DNA from: DTU053 sp012520115
GTDB lineage: Bacteria > Bacillota > Clostridia > Oscillospirales > Acutalibacteraceae
Reading direction: 5' to 3'
DNA length: 64,000 nt
Assembly (NCBI GenBank): GCA_050953725.1
Contig: JBMNNB010000001.1
Location: forward strand, 930,001 to 994,000
The notes below the pieces were generated by a model that saw only the letters and a program-made list of their open reading frames with translations, made no database searches and was not told the DNA's origin. Shown one piece after another: positions 1-7,857 of this stretch. The position numbers were made by a program, and so were the translations under genes. Numbering within the stretch: the first letter of the stretch is position 1; every line of letters starts with the position of its first letter.

Positions 1-1
1 A

Positions 2-865
2 ATGCCTAACGGAATTGCGCTGCAGCGGGCAAACTTATATTCCTATCAGACCAAGCACTATCAGTTAATGAACGTACAAAGATATCACCCCGGCATATAT
101 GGTGCCTCACAAATGCTGCAGGTATTGAATTTCGGTGAAAAATCAGTAGTATTCACCACCCACCCTGCTAAAAACGAAGATAAAAAAAGCGTCTCGGGTT
201 ATCCGGGATACTGGGCAGGTTTCGGACGCTCCCCTCATGCGGTACAGCATGAAAATGTGCTGTTGATGTTATTCAAGATTCCGAAAACACGGGGCTTTTT
301 AGAGCTTTATCCGGTTCCTCAGTTCAGTCATACATACCTGCCGGAAGCATATCTTGACGAAGTAGAGATAAAGGGCAGATATGCCTTTGCTCGCCATGGC
401 AAGGCTTTTCTTGCCATCATAGGCGCAGGAAATCTGCACTATAAGCCCTTTAGTATTGACAGTGCAAAGGCATTGAAAAACGGTCTTGAAGAGTTTCCCG
501 ATAAGCGTTTTGATTTAATTCAGGAGGGCAATTATCATTATTGGATTTATGAGCTTTCCGATGAAGATAAGGAAAGCTTTGAGTCCTTCAAAAGTCGAAT
601 CATGGAAAACAGTGTTGAATACGATGGCTGCGGCAAACTCACTTACACAAGCCTGAACCGTAAATTCAGAACCATTTATGGCGGCGCATTTTACGTAGAT
701 GATGTGGAACAACCCCTTGAATACGGGCGCTTTGAGAGTGATTACTGCAATGCAAAGCGTGAGAGTGAAGAATTCAGGTTTTCATTCAAAGGTCATTTCC
801 TGCGCTTAAACTTTGAAAAATGCATTCGTGAATACGGCGAGGAAAGCGGAGGTGGAGATGCATGA
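2..865 (+). CDS. C-terminal part of a lyase/heparinase-like protein (cut by window edge)
   Basis: The reading frame is open to the left edge, so the Met at base 2 is probably internal and only the last ~287 residues are seen. The segment is rich in Tyr, Trp, His and Gly and has a stretch of the type GYWAGFGRSPHAVQHENVLL, which I associate with the beta-sandwich C-terminal half of large alpha/alpha-barrel polysaccharide-degrading proteins. That family assignment is an inference. The stop overlaps the GH105 start by 4 bases (ATGA), so the two are translationally coupled. A role in breaking plant cell-wall polysaccharide, with the next genes, is likely. No membrane segment or signal peptide is visible in the part present. 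Confidence 0.55.
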   Translation: MPNGIALQRANLYSYQTKHYQLMNVQRYHPGIYGASQMLQVLNFGEKSVVFTTHPAKNEDKKSVSGYPGYWAGFGRSPHAVQHENVLLMLFKIPKTRGFLELYPVPQFSHTYLPEAYLDEVEIKGRYAFARHGKAFLAIIGAGNLHYKPFSIDSAKALKNGLEEFPDKRFDLIQEGNYHYWIYELSDEDKESFESFKSRIMENSVEYDGCGKLTYTSLNRKFRTIYGGAFYVDDVEQPLEYGRFESDYCNAKRESEEFRFSFKGHFLRLNFEKCIREYGEESGGGDA

Positions 866-1935
866 ACTCATACATAAATAAGGTATTTGAATTAGCCGAT
901 GCCTCGGTTAAACGCTATGAGCCCGAAAAATTAAACTGGTCATGGGGTCAGGCACTCTATCTTTATGCCCTTTCCTTAATCGACACCGAATTTGGCGGGG
1001 AGCGTTACACCGCATATATAAAGAAGTACTATGACCACCATATAAAAAAGGGTTACAGGGTCAACACTTCAGACACCTCTGCGCCGGCTCTCGCTGCCTT
1101 TTATCTTGCTCAGAAAGAGGGTGGCGAGGCTTACAGGGCTGTTGTTGAGAGGGTGCGCAGATATTTTGATGAGGTTCCGAAGGTGGTTGAAGATATGCCC
1201 AACCACTTAGGAAACGGTCCCGAAAGCCTGATTTATCCCAAAAGCATCTGGGTAGACAGCATTATGATGTACGGGGTATTTACAAACTGGTATGCCTTTG
1301 TAGAGGGCGACGAGAAACTGCGGGAGTTTGCCTCCCGTCAGCCCCGAATGTTCAGCAAGTATCTCTTTGACGAGGAAGAAAACCTCTTTTATCACAGCTA
1401 TTGGACTAATTTCAAGACCCACTATCCACGTCAGAAAGTCTTCTGGGGACGTGGCAACGGCTGGGTTATGGCTGCGATTCCCCTGTTTATAGATTATTTA
1501 CCCGAGGGAGAAGAAAAGGAATATACAAAAGAGCTTTTCAAACGCCTTGCCGAATCTCTGCTTAAATACCAGCAGAAAAACGGTTATTTTAAAACTGTTA
1601 TTAATCGTCCCGACGAAACTTATGAAGAAAGCTCTGCCACAATGCTCATAGCAAGCGGCTGGTTTTACGGATGGCGCAGCGGTCTTTTGGGCGAGGAATA
1701 CTACCATGCCGCAAAAAGGGCTTTTCATGCGGTTGTGGAAGATTTTGAATATCGCAACGGCCTATTAAGCATGCCGAAAATCAGCGCTCCGACAAGTGCG
1801 ATTCAGGGTATTCCTTATCTTGTTTATCGCATAACTCCCAGAGGAAACGACTGGCACTACGGACTTGCGGCAAGCTTTTTTGCTGCTTTGGAATATAAAA
1901 GATGCTTGGAAAAAGAACAAGCGAATCTCAAATAA
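862..1935 (+). CDS. GH105 family unsaturated rhamnogalacturonyl/glucuronyl hydrolase
   Basis: A 357-residue cytoplasmic protein of the usual GH105 length, with no signal peptide. The alpha/alpha-barrel signature elements are present: WSWGQ near residue 27, WVDSIMM with the probable catalytic Asp132, WGRGNGW at 195-201, and a late SSATMLIASGW motif. Enzymes of this family (YteR/YesR type) hydrolyse the unsaturated uronic acid that pectate or rhamnogalacturonan lyases leave on oligosaccharides. The start follows a strong GGAGGTGGAG ribosome site and overlaps the preceding gene. With the isomerase, symporter and GH51 downstream it suggests import and breakdown of pectin side-chain fragments. The exact substrate cannot be told from sequence. 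Confidence 0.88.
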   Translation: MNSYINKVFELADASVKRYEPEKLNWSWGQALYLYALSLIDTEFGGERYTAYIKKYYDHHIKKGYRVNTSDTSAPALAAFYLAQKEGGEAYRAVVERVRRYFDEVPKVVEDMPNHLGNGPESLIYPKSIWVDSIMMYGVFTNWYAFVEGDEKLREFASRQPRMFSKYLFDEEENLFYHSYWTNFKTHYPRQKVFWGRGNGWVMAAIPLFIDYLPEGEEKEYTKELFKRLAESLLKYQQKNGYFKTVINRPDETYEESSATMLIASGWFYGWRSGLLGEEYYHAAKRAFHAVVEDFEYRNGLLSMPKISAPTSAIQGIPYLVYRITPRGNDWHYGLAASFFAALEYKRCLEKEQANLK

Positions 1936-2018
1936 ATCTGCACTGAAAAAACATACAGCTAAAGACACTAAAGCCTTTGAAAGGAGCCGGGCGGCTGCAT
2001 TAAAGCTGCGCAATAACA

Positions 2019-2798
2019 ATGAAGATTGGTCTGCAAACTTATACATGCCGTTCTGTAATGAAAAATGAGCAGGAAATAGATAAAACCTTTGCTCTTATCT
2101 CCGGCATGGGCATAAAACATATTGAACTTGCAGTGGATTATCTTAAAATGCCGTTTACTCAGAAGACAGCAGCGCTTATTGCCAAGATTGCTAATAATCA
2201 TGGCATAGAAACGGCCTCTTGCCAGATTCGCTATAATACCGCTGCAAAGGACACGAAATTTACTGCCGAATTCATGCATATTCTCGGTGCCGAATATGTT
2301 TCAAACAGCGTAATCGACCTCTCTCTGCTCAAAAAGGGCAAAGAAGGTGTGCTGCGTTATTGTGAACAGCTGAACAGGCTGGATGAAAAACTTAAACAAC
2401 AGGGTATTTTCCTTTCTCATCACAACCATCATTATGAATTCCTGAAGTTTGAAGAAAAGACCGTACTTGAGCTTATGCGGCAAAACTTTTCAGGACTTTT
2501 TACAATAGATACATACTGGTGCCAGAAGGGCGGCGGCAACATTCTCACTTTGCTCGAAGATTTTCGTGGTCGAGTGCCCATTCTTCATCTGCGTGACTAT
2601 AAATTGAAGCCCACGGGACTTGTATTTGGCGGCGGCACGGACTGTGAGGCGGGCAAAGGAAACCTTCCCTTTATGCAGATTTTAGAGAAGGCAAAGTGGG
2701 CTGGTGTGAAGTTCGGCATGATTGAGCAAAGCACAAAAACACCTATTGAGAGCATAAAGTCAAGCGCAGAACATCTTTTTTCTCTGCTGAGCGAATAA
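2019..2798 (+). CDS. Sugar phosphate isomerase/epimerase (xylose isomerase-like TIM barrel)
   Basis: A 259-residue protein starting MKIGLQTYTCRS, the normal N-terminus of the AP-endonuclease-2/xylose-isomerase-like TIM-barrel superfamily. Metal-ligand type motifs are visible: LSHHNHHYEF, FTIDTYW, ILHLRDYK, and a late GMIEQS. Such enzymes isomerise or epimerise keto-sugars or inositol derivatives in the cytoplasm. No good ribosome site lies right before the ATG; an AAAGGAG sits about 33 bases upstream, and an in-frame stop blocks any longer start, so translation may depend on the upstream gene. The substrate is unknown; context points to pectin-derived sugars. Confidence 0.8.
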   Translation: MKIGLQTYTCRSVMKNEQEIDKTFALISGMGIKHIELAVDYLKMPFTQKTAALIAKIANNHGIETASCQIRYNTAAKDTKFTAEFMHILGAEYVSNSVIDLSLLKKGKEGVLRYCEQLNRLDEKLKQQGIFLSHHNHHYEFLKFEEKTVLELMRQNFSGLFTIDTYWCQKGGGNILTLLEDFRGRVPILHLRDYKLKPTGLVFGGGTDCEAGKGNLPFMQILEKAKWAGVKFGMIEQSTKTPIESIKSSAEHLFSLLSE

Positions 2799-2832
2799 GT
2801 CAGAGTATAACTCCGAGTTTTGGAGGTAGGGT

Positions 2833-4314
2833 ATGGATATCGGAACGCTGGCAAAAGACACCTATAAACGGCGCTATGTAAACAGAAAGGAAACCATGGC
2901 TTATGTGCTTTTTGACTCATCAAAAAACTTTAATATCGACGAATATCAAACCCGTTTTATTATTGATGTTCTGAAAATTGATTTGGCTTGGAACACCGTT
3001 ATCAGTTTTATAAACGGCATTTGGGATGTAATTAACGACTCTTTATTAGGCACGTTAATTGATAAAACAAAAACCCGCTGGGGAAAGTTTCGCCCCTATC
3101 TTCTGGCGTATGCTATCCCTGGAACTATACTTACCTGTCTTTATTGGCTTTCGCCCGTGTTTTTCGATAAAAACCCCTTAAACGCAGGTAAAATTATCTA
3201 CTGGCTCCTTCTGGCAATGTCAAGGGAAGTAGTAGGCACCTTACGAGAAATCTCGGAAACAGGTCTGCTGGCAAACATAACCCCAAACCCTGAAGATAGG
3301 GTACGCTTATATACCACCGCTGAGGTCGTCTCTGCAATCTGGGAGTCGATTCCTCAAATTCTCATGGGAATTTTCATTGATCTTATAAACCACAAAGTAA
3401 TCGACATGAAAATGGACAACGCCTTTATTTTCATGGGAACCTTTTGCGCAGTTTCGGGAGGCATTTTAGCCAGCTTCTTTGCCATTTATTCTACAGAGCG
3501 TATTGCCCAATCCCGGGAACGCCACAGCTACATAGAGGGTTTCAAAACAATAATAAACAACAAGCCCATGCTCATTATTCTGATAAGCGATTTGATATCA
3601 AAGTTCCCTGTCAGCACCTGGGAGCACAACTATTATATCGATGTGCTGGGCTCCAGCTCATTGCGCAATGTGGTTATAATTCCCGGCGCTCCCCTCTCCT
3701 ATGTAAGTTATTTATACATCAATCAGGTGCGTGCACGCTTTTCAACAAAGTCTCTTTGGATATTCGGTCAGCATTTGAAAGATGTCATATCATTAGGCAT
3801 TTTTACCATAGGTTCAATGCGGGGTATCGGACCTAAAGGAATTTATCAGAACAGACTCATAATGACGGTACTTTTAATGGTGCGGGATATCTTTTATAAG
3901 GGTACTTTGTCAATTAATAAAATTCTCCCCAGAGAAATTCTGACTGACGCCTTAGACTACTGCGAATGGAAATATGGATACAGAACCGAGGGAGTGACCC
4001 TTGCCACCAAGAGCATGGCGTATAAGCTTTTCCGCAATGTCACCAATTCCTTCAATTCCGCAATTTTGAAAAAGGCAGGCTATTCCTTAAATGCAGGCTT
4101 TGGAAAGCAATCTGAAAAAACGAAATATTTCCTTTTTGCCATGAGCATGCTGATGCCTTCTTTCATAGGTCTGCTGGGCATTATTCCGAAACTGTTTTAT
4201 GACCTCTCAGGCGACAAACGCAGAAGAATGTATGAAGAGCTTGCACGTATGCGTCTTGAGAAAATGAATGCCTACGAGCAGGAAACCGAACATCAGTTTT
4301 CGATTGAAACATAA
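2833..4314 (+). CDS. GPH-family (glycoside-pentoside-hexuronide) cation symporter
   Basis: A 493-residue polytopic membrane protein with about 12 hydrophobic segments. Family signs include an N-terminal GxxxD-type loop (LIDKTKTRWGKFRPYLL) that matches the conserved cytoplasmic loop of MelB-like symporters, and a second acidic loop (LDYCEWKYGYRTEG). It would carry oligosaccharides or uronides into the cell with a cation. The start has a strong GGAGGTAGGGT ribosome site 35 bases after the isomerase stop, and a hairpin terminator follows, so it closes the operon. It is one of three GPH transporters in this window, each next to a different glycoside hydrolase. Confidence 0.85.
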   Translation: MDIGTLAKDTYKRRYVNRKETMAYVLFDSSKNFNIDEYQTRFIIDVLKIDLAWNTVISFINGIWDVINDSLLGTLIDKTKTRWGKFRPYLLAYAIPGTILTCLYWLSPVFFDKNPLNAGKIIYWLLLAMSREVVGTLREISETGLLANITPNPEDRVRLYTTAEVVSAIWESIPQILMGIFIDLINHKVIDMKMDNAFIFMGTFCAVSGGILASFFAIYSTERIAQSRERHSYIEGFKTIINNKPMLIILISDLISKFPVSTWEHNYYIDVLGSSSLRNVVIIPGAPLSYVSYLYINQVRARFSTKSLWIFGQHLKDVISLGIFTIGSMRGIGPKGIYQNRLIMTVLLMVRDIFYKGTLSINKILPREILTDALDYCEWKYGYRTEGVTLATKSMAYKLFRNVTNSFNSAILKKAGYSLNAGFGKQSEKTKYFLFAMSMLMPSFIGLLGIIPKLFYDLSGDKRRRMYEELARMRLEKMNAYEQETEHQFSIET

Positions 4315-4348
4315 AAACAGCTATATATGGCAGAATAGTTGAAATAAA

Positions 4349-4390
4349 GGCTTCCGGGGTCAATCGCTGACTTCGGAAGCCCTGTTTTTT
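4349..4390 (+). terminator. Intrinsic terminator after the pectin operon
   Basis: The stem GGCTTCCG/CGGAAGCC (4349-4356 with 4374-4381) is followed by CTGTTTTTT. It lies 35 bases after the symporter stop. Confidence 0.8.
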
Positions 4391-4422
4391 ATTTGCCGCT
4401 GTATTTAAGGCTCTTAATTAAC

Positions 4423-4734
4423 TCATTCCTCAAAAATATACTTCGGTTTGCCCTGCTCCAATTCCGGCTTTATATATTCAGACAACGAGTCCATATTCAT
4501 AAAACCGTGCCGGGCGATATCCTTATCTCCTACAACAAGGATGTACGGTATCTTCTGCAGCTCAAACCGTTTGATTTTTTCACGCATATGAATATCGGAA
4601 TAATCCGTTTCAACACGAAGGTCAAGTTTTTTAAGTTCAATCTCCAATTTTCTGCTATAGCCGTTAAGGGACGGATTTATCGGGACGACAGCAAATTTAA
4701 CAGGCGCTAACCTTAACGGATTGTCGCCCGATAA
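4423..4734 (-). pseudogene. thrS: Remnant of threonyl-tRNA synthetase 3' end (anticodon-binding domain)
   Basis: On the minus strand about 104 codons read as the C-terminal anticodon-binding domain of ThrRS. PLRLAPVKFAVVPI matches the family's FPLWLAPVQVxVLPI, and REKIKRFELQKIPYILVVGD matches YKIREAQLQKIPYMLVVGDKE. The usual segment between the VGDKE motif and the C-terminal helix is shortened. A stop at 4747-4749 closes the frame upstream. Just beyond, in another frame (4740-4766), VVGHVSRYM resembles the family's VxGSxERFI. The catalytic core is absent, so this is a decayed duplicate; the functional synthetase must be elsewhere. No ribosome site precedes the first Met at 4647. Confidence 0.75.
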
Positions 4735-4887
4735 GGTATCATATATCTACTCACATGCCCGACGACTATAAGAGCTAACTCTGTACTGTGGCGGTCATTA
4801 AAATAAAGTAAAGCATAATCTTGTTCTCCTAACCAATGCAGGTTTATTATGTATTAAATGCAATTTTTTTAATAAGTCAATTAATCT

Positions 4888-4916
4888 TTGTCAATTCATA
4901 AGCATTAAAGTATTGT
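4888..4916 (+). promoter_or_regulatory. Candidate sigma-A promoter for GH51 gene
   Basis: TTGTCA (4888-4893), a 17-base spacer and TATTGT (4911-4916) lie about 60 bases before the GH51 start. The region 4735-4887 holds no other recognisable gene and is AT-rich. Confidence 0.4.
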
Positions 4917-4975
4917 TTATATGGCAATCAAGGCCTATAATCAAAACAGGAATTTCGGCGCAAAGGAGAAAGACA

Positions 4976-6490
4976 ATGTCAAAGCAGGCAAAAATGATTA
5001 TACATAAAGAGTATAAAAAGGGCATTATCGATCCTAAGCTCTACGGGTCATTTATCGAGCATCTCGGCAGAGCCGTCTACACGGGTATTTACGAGCCTAA
5101 TCATCCGACTGCCGATGAAAACGGCTTTAGGCAGGATGTACTGGAGCTTGTAAAGGCTCTGAAGGTTCCGGCAGTGCGCTACCCCGGCGGCAATTTTGTA
5201 TCGGGCTATCGCTGGGAGGACGGCACCGGCGACAAAAAGGACCGGCCTGTCTCAGCTGACCTTGCATGGCATACTATTGAACCAAACGAGGTTGGAATTG
5301 ACGAATTTCAGGACTGGGCTAAAAAAGCCGAGACAGATATCATAATGGCCGTGAATCTCGGCACCAGAGGGCCGGAGGATGCCCGTAATTTAGTGGAATA
5401 CTGCAACGGCAACATTAAGACGCAGTATGCCGAAATGCGCCGTAAAAACGGCTTTGACGAGCCTTTCTCCATTAAATATTGGTGCCTCGGCAATGAAATG
5501 GACGGGCACTGGCAAATCTGCCACAAAACCGCTTCGGAATATGGCAGAGTCGCATTGGAAGCCGGAAAGCTAATGAAAATGATTGACCCGAACATTGAGC
5601 TTGTAATCTGCGGAAGCTCCAATTATAACATGGACACTTTCGGCACCTGGGAATGGACTGTTCTGAATGAAGCATACAGCGTTGTTGACTATATCTCTTT
5701 GCACCAGTATTACTCCCGTTCCGACTGCAAATCGACTGAGGATTTCTTGGGCAGAGCCTCTCACATGGACTCCTTTATCAAGGGCGTGGCTGCCATTTGT
5801 GATGCGGTACAGGCTAAAAAGCACTCAAAGAAAAAAATCCACCTTTCTTTTGATGAGTGGAATGTCTGGGATATGAGTCGTTGGGGCGGAGACGCTGAAG
5901 CCGATGAGCCATGGCGTGAAAAGACGCATATATTGGAGCAAATCTATACATTTGAAGATGCTTTGCTGGTCGGTTCCATGCTCTCGACTTTGCAGAACAA
6001 CTGTGACAGGGTGAAAATCGCCTGCATGGCGCAGCTTGTAAACGTTATCGCCCCCATAATGACCGAGGATGGCGGCAAGGCGTGGAAACAGACGATTTAC
6101 TATCCGTATTATTTTGCTTCTGTTTACGGTCGTGGCGAATGCCTTGATGCAAAGGTCTTCTGTGACATTTATCGCACTTCCGACGGGTATAATGTTCCTT
6201 ATGTCTGCGCTTCGGTGGTTCTGTCAGAAGAGAAAGACAAGATTTATATCTTTGCAAGCAACCTCTCTTTGGAAGAGGATACGGAATTGACCCTTTGCTT
6301 TGAGGATTTCGGGGAAATTACACCGGTTTCAAAAACCGAGCTTTACTGTGAAGATTTAAAGGCAGTAAACACGAAAGACTGTGAAGCTGTATCTCCGACA
6401 ACCGTTGCTTTGAGCGGCAGGAGTGATACTTCGCATACCATAAGCCTCAGAAAACACTCGTGGAATATGTTTGAATTTAAGCTTAATTGA
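4976..6490 (+). CDS. abfA: GH51 alpha-L-arabinofuranosidase
   Basis: A 504-residue protein of typical GH51 length and without signal peptide, so intracellular. The family motifs are clear: RYPGGNF near residue 70, the acid/base Glu174 in LGNEMDG, and the nucleophile Glu294 in SFDEWNVW. It removes terminal arabinofuranose from imported arabinan or arabinoxylan oligomers. The ATG at 4976 is chosen over the upstream in-frame Met at 4913 because AAAGGAGAAAGAC precedes it and the protein then begins as other GH51 members do (conserved YGSFIEHLGR at 23-32). It is a single-gene unit between its own promoter and a terminator. Confidence 0.94.
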   Translation: MSKQAKMIIHKEYKKGIIDPKLYGSFIEHLGRAVYTGIYEPNHPTADENGFRQDVLELVKALKVPAVRYPGGNFVSGYRWEDGTGDKKDRPVSADLAWHTIEPNEVGIDEFQDWAKKAETDIIMAVNLGTRGPEDARNLVEYCNGNIKTQYAEMRRKNGFDEPFSIKYWCLGNEMDGHWQICHKTASEYGRVALEAGKLMKMIDPNIELVICGSSNYNMDTFGTWEWTVLNEAYSVVDYISLHQYYSRSDCKSTEDFLGRASHMDSFIKGVAAICDAVQAKKHSKKKIHLSFDEWNVWDMSRWGGDAEADEPWREKTHILEQIYTFEDALLVGSMLSTLQNNCDRVKIACMAQLVNVIAPIMTEDGGKAWKQTIYYPYYFASVYGRGECLDAKVFCDIYRTSDGYNVPYVCASVVLSEEKDKIYIFASNLSLEEDTELTLCFEDFGEITPVSKTELYCEDLKAVNTKDCEAVSPTTVALSGRSDTSHTISLRKHSWNMFEFKLN

Positions 6491-6497
6491 TTACCCA

Positions 6498-6535
6498 CAA
6501 TCCCGCTTTGTTTCAGCGGGATTGTTTTTATTTTT
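6498..6535 (+). terminator. Intrinsic terminator after GH51
   Basis: The perfect stem CAATCCCGC/GCGGGATTG (6498-6506 with 6516-6524) is followed by TTTTTATTTTT, eight bases after the GH51 stop. Confidence 0.9.
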
Positions 6536-6685
6536 ACTGCCTTTAAAAACAAATTGTAATAATACGGATAATTCTGTAAACTAATCTTAGGACTTTCGTC
6601 GGTTTTACTTTTGAAACTATTAACAATTGAATGCTTAAATATAATTGGATAATAGAAAATACATTAGCCGAAGGGAGCTGTTTTT

Positions 6686-6913
6686 ATGAGCGCAAAGATG
6701 TCAAAGACCGGACAGATACTGCTCGGTATCGGAGCTATGCTCTTTGTCTGGGTACTCGGTATATTATTATCGGGCGAATGGACTACTGCCGATACTGCCC
6801 ACCTTTCTGTATTTCCCAAAAGCTTCGTCAAACCTTCAATGACGATTTTTCCGTTTTTTCTGATTGCGCTGCTTATTTTTATCGGCACTATTGCCGCAAG
6901 GAGAAAGCTATAA
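6686..6913 (+). CDS. Small membrane protein with two predicted transmembrane helices
   Basis: A 75-residue protein with hydrophobic segments at about residues 8-29 (GQILLGIGAMLFVWVLGILL) and 52-70, joined by a polar loop, and a basic RRKL end. A GGGAG ribosome site lies about 10 bases before the ATG. I recognise no family. It lies upstream of the Na+-pump decarboxylase genes but is separated from them by about 550 bases, including a promoter and a terminator, so a joint function is only a guess. Short length makes this a moderate call. Confidence 0.5.
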   Translation: MSAKMSKTGQILLGIGAMLFVWVLGILLSGEWTTADTAHLSVFPKSFVKPSMTIFPFFLIALLIFIGTIAARRKL

Positions 6914-7015
6914 GGCTTTGTATGTTACATTTCAGATCTGCACCGCCCTGCCACTTATCAGCTTGGGGTATTAGCAGAATTACTGTCACTAGTTTTCCGT
7001 GAAGGGTAACCCCTC

Positions 7016-7192
7016 TTGAAGCGCCCGTTCCTGATTCTTTACTCCCCGATACATGTGCTTAGCAGCTTTCCTCTGCTTAGTGATTTTGCGTCAGTGTTTG
7101 CCCCTATCGTCTTTACCGCTTTAGCCTGTATCGGCGGGATAGTTTCTTATGCGGTTGTTAAAAGCAAACTGAAAATCAGTCCGACTGATTAA
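7016..7192 (+). CDS. Possible second small membrane protein (TTG start, or remnant)
   Basis: From a TTG at 7016 a 58-residue frame reads a hydrophobic N-terminus (LKRPFLILYSPIHVL), a polar stretch, and a strongly hydrophobic segment (FAPIVFTALACIGGIVSYAV) ending KSKLKISPTD. The order (hydrophobic, polar, hydrophobic, basic end) resembles the 75-residue protein just upstream, so it may be a diverged or truncated copy. An in-frame stop at 7007-7009 excludes a longer form in this frame. There is no clear ribosome site. It could be a pseudogene. The rest of 6914-7238 shows nothing else coding. Confidence 0.3.
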   Translation: MKRPFLILYSPIHVLSSFPLLSDFASVFAPIVFTALACIGGIVSYAVVKSKLKISPTD

Positions 7193-7238
7193 CAATTTCG
7201 CAGAAATTACGAATTTTAACCTCTTACCGCATAAATGA

Positions 7239-7267
7239 TTGACTGAAAGGCAGATTTATGATATAAA
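7239..7267 (+). promoter_or_regulatory. Candidate sigma-A promoter for the oadGB unit
   Basis: TTGACT (7239-7244), a 17-base spacer and TATAAA (7262-7267) would start a transcript near 7274, about 195 bases before oadG. Confidence 0.5.
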
Positions 7268-7333
7268 AATAACAATATAACTTTTCCGGTTGGGCAAATA
7301 TCCGAGTGATATTTGTTTTCAAGTTCTGAGCTT

Positions 7334-7370
7334 AGGGTGGAGGCTTTTTTTAGGCGTTCACCCTGTTTTT
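7334..7370 (+). terminator. Leader terminator between promoter and oadG
   Basis: AGGGTGGA-GC pairs with GGC-TTCACCCT around a T-rich loop (7334-7364) and is followed by GTTTTT. It sits between the only good promoter and the decarboxylase genes. It is therefore either an attenuator or the end of a ~95-base small RNA that also holds a CAAATATC/GATATTTG hairpin at about 7296-7316. Confidence 0.55.
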
Positions 7371-7468
7371 ATAAGTACTGCCAAGAGCAGAAATTTGCAC
7401 AATTCGGATTAGGATAAGAAAATAATAGACTTTTTTAAAACTACACTATCAAAAGGAGGACAACGCAT

Positions 7469-7804
7469 ATGACTTTGCCCGAAAGCCTTATGGTAGCGCT
7501 TTTTTGTATTATAGGAGTATTTCTTGTACTTCTGGGTCTGAGCCTTTTCATAAAACTGTTTTCTTTTTTACTCGGCATATTTTGGAGGAGAAAAAAGCCT
7601 TCGGCAGTATCAGCTATTTCAGGCCTGCCCGAACCCTCATCACAGGCGCTCGCATACCCTGCCGCAGAGGGAGTATCGTCAGGAACAATCATATTAAAGA
7701 ATGTGGACGAAGCCACCGCAGCGGTCATAATGGCTATCGTCAGCCACGAATCGGGAATAGAGCTGTCAAGGCTGGACTTTAAATCTATTAAATTTGTTCA
7801 GTAG
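7469..7804 (+). CDS. oadG: Na+-pump decarboxylase gamma subunit (OadG-like)
   Basis: A 111-residue protein: one N-terminal membrane helix (about residues 8-32), a basic WRRKK boundary, a Ser/Pro/Ala-rich linker, and a small C-terminal domain. This is the architecture of OadG/MmdD gamma subunits, which anchor and assemble the beta subunit of Na+-translocating oxaloacetate, malonate or methylmalonyl-CoA decarboxylases. AAAGGAGGACAACGCAT precedes the ATG. It is 53 bases upstream of the beta subunit gene and surely cotranscribed. Sequence conservation in gamma subunits is low, so the call rests largely on layout and neighbour. Confidence 0.72.
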   Translation: MTLPESLMVALFCIIGVFLVLLGLSLFIKLFSFLLGIFWRRKKPSAVSAISGLPEPSSQALAYPAAEGVSSGTIILKNVDEATAAVIMAIVSHESGIELSRLDFKSIKFVQ

Positions 7805-7857
7805 TAGCCGAAATAGCGGCGTTTCTTCTATACAGATACAGCAAGGAGGACAATCTT

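Noticed and set aside
4393..4710. A 105-codon plus-strand open frame across the thrS remnant
   Set aside because: It has no ribosome site or promoter, and the minus strand of the same bases reads clear ThrRS motifs, so the plus frame is only the complement of the remnant.
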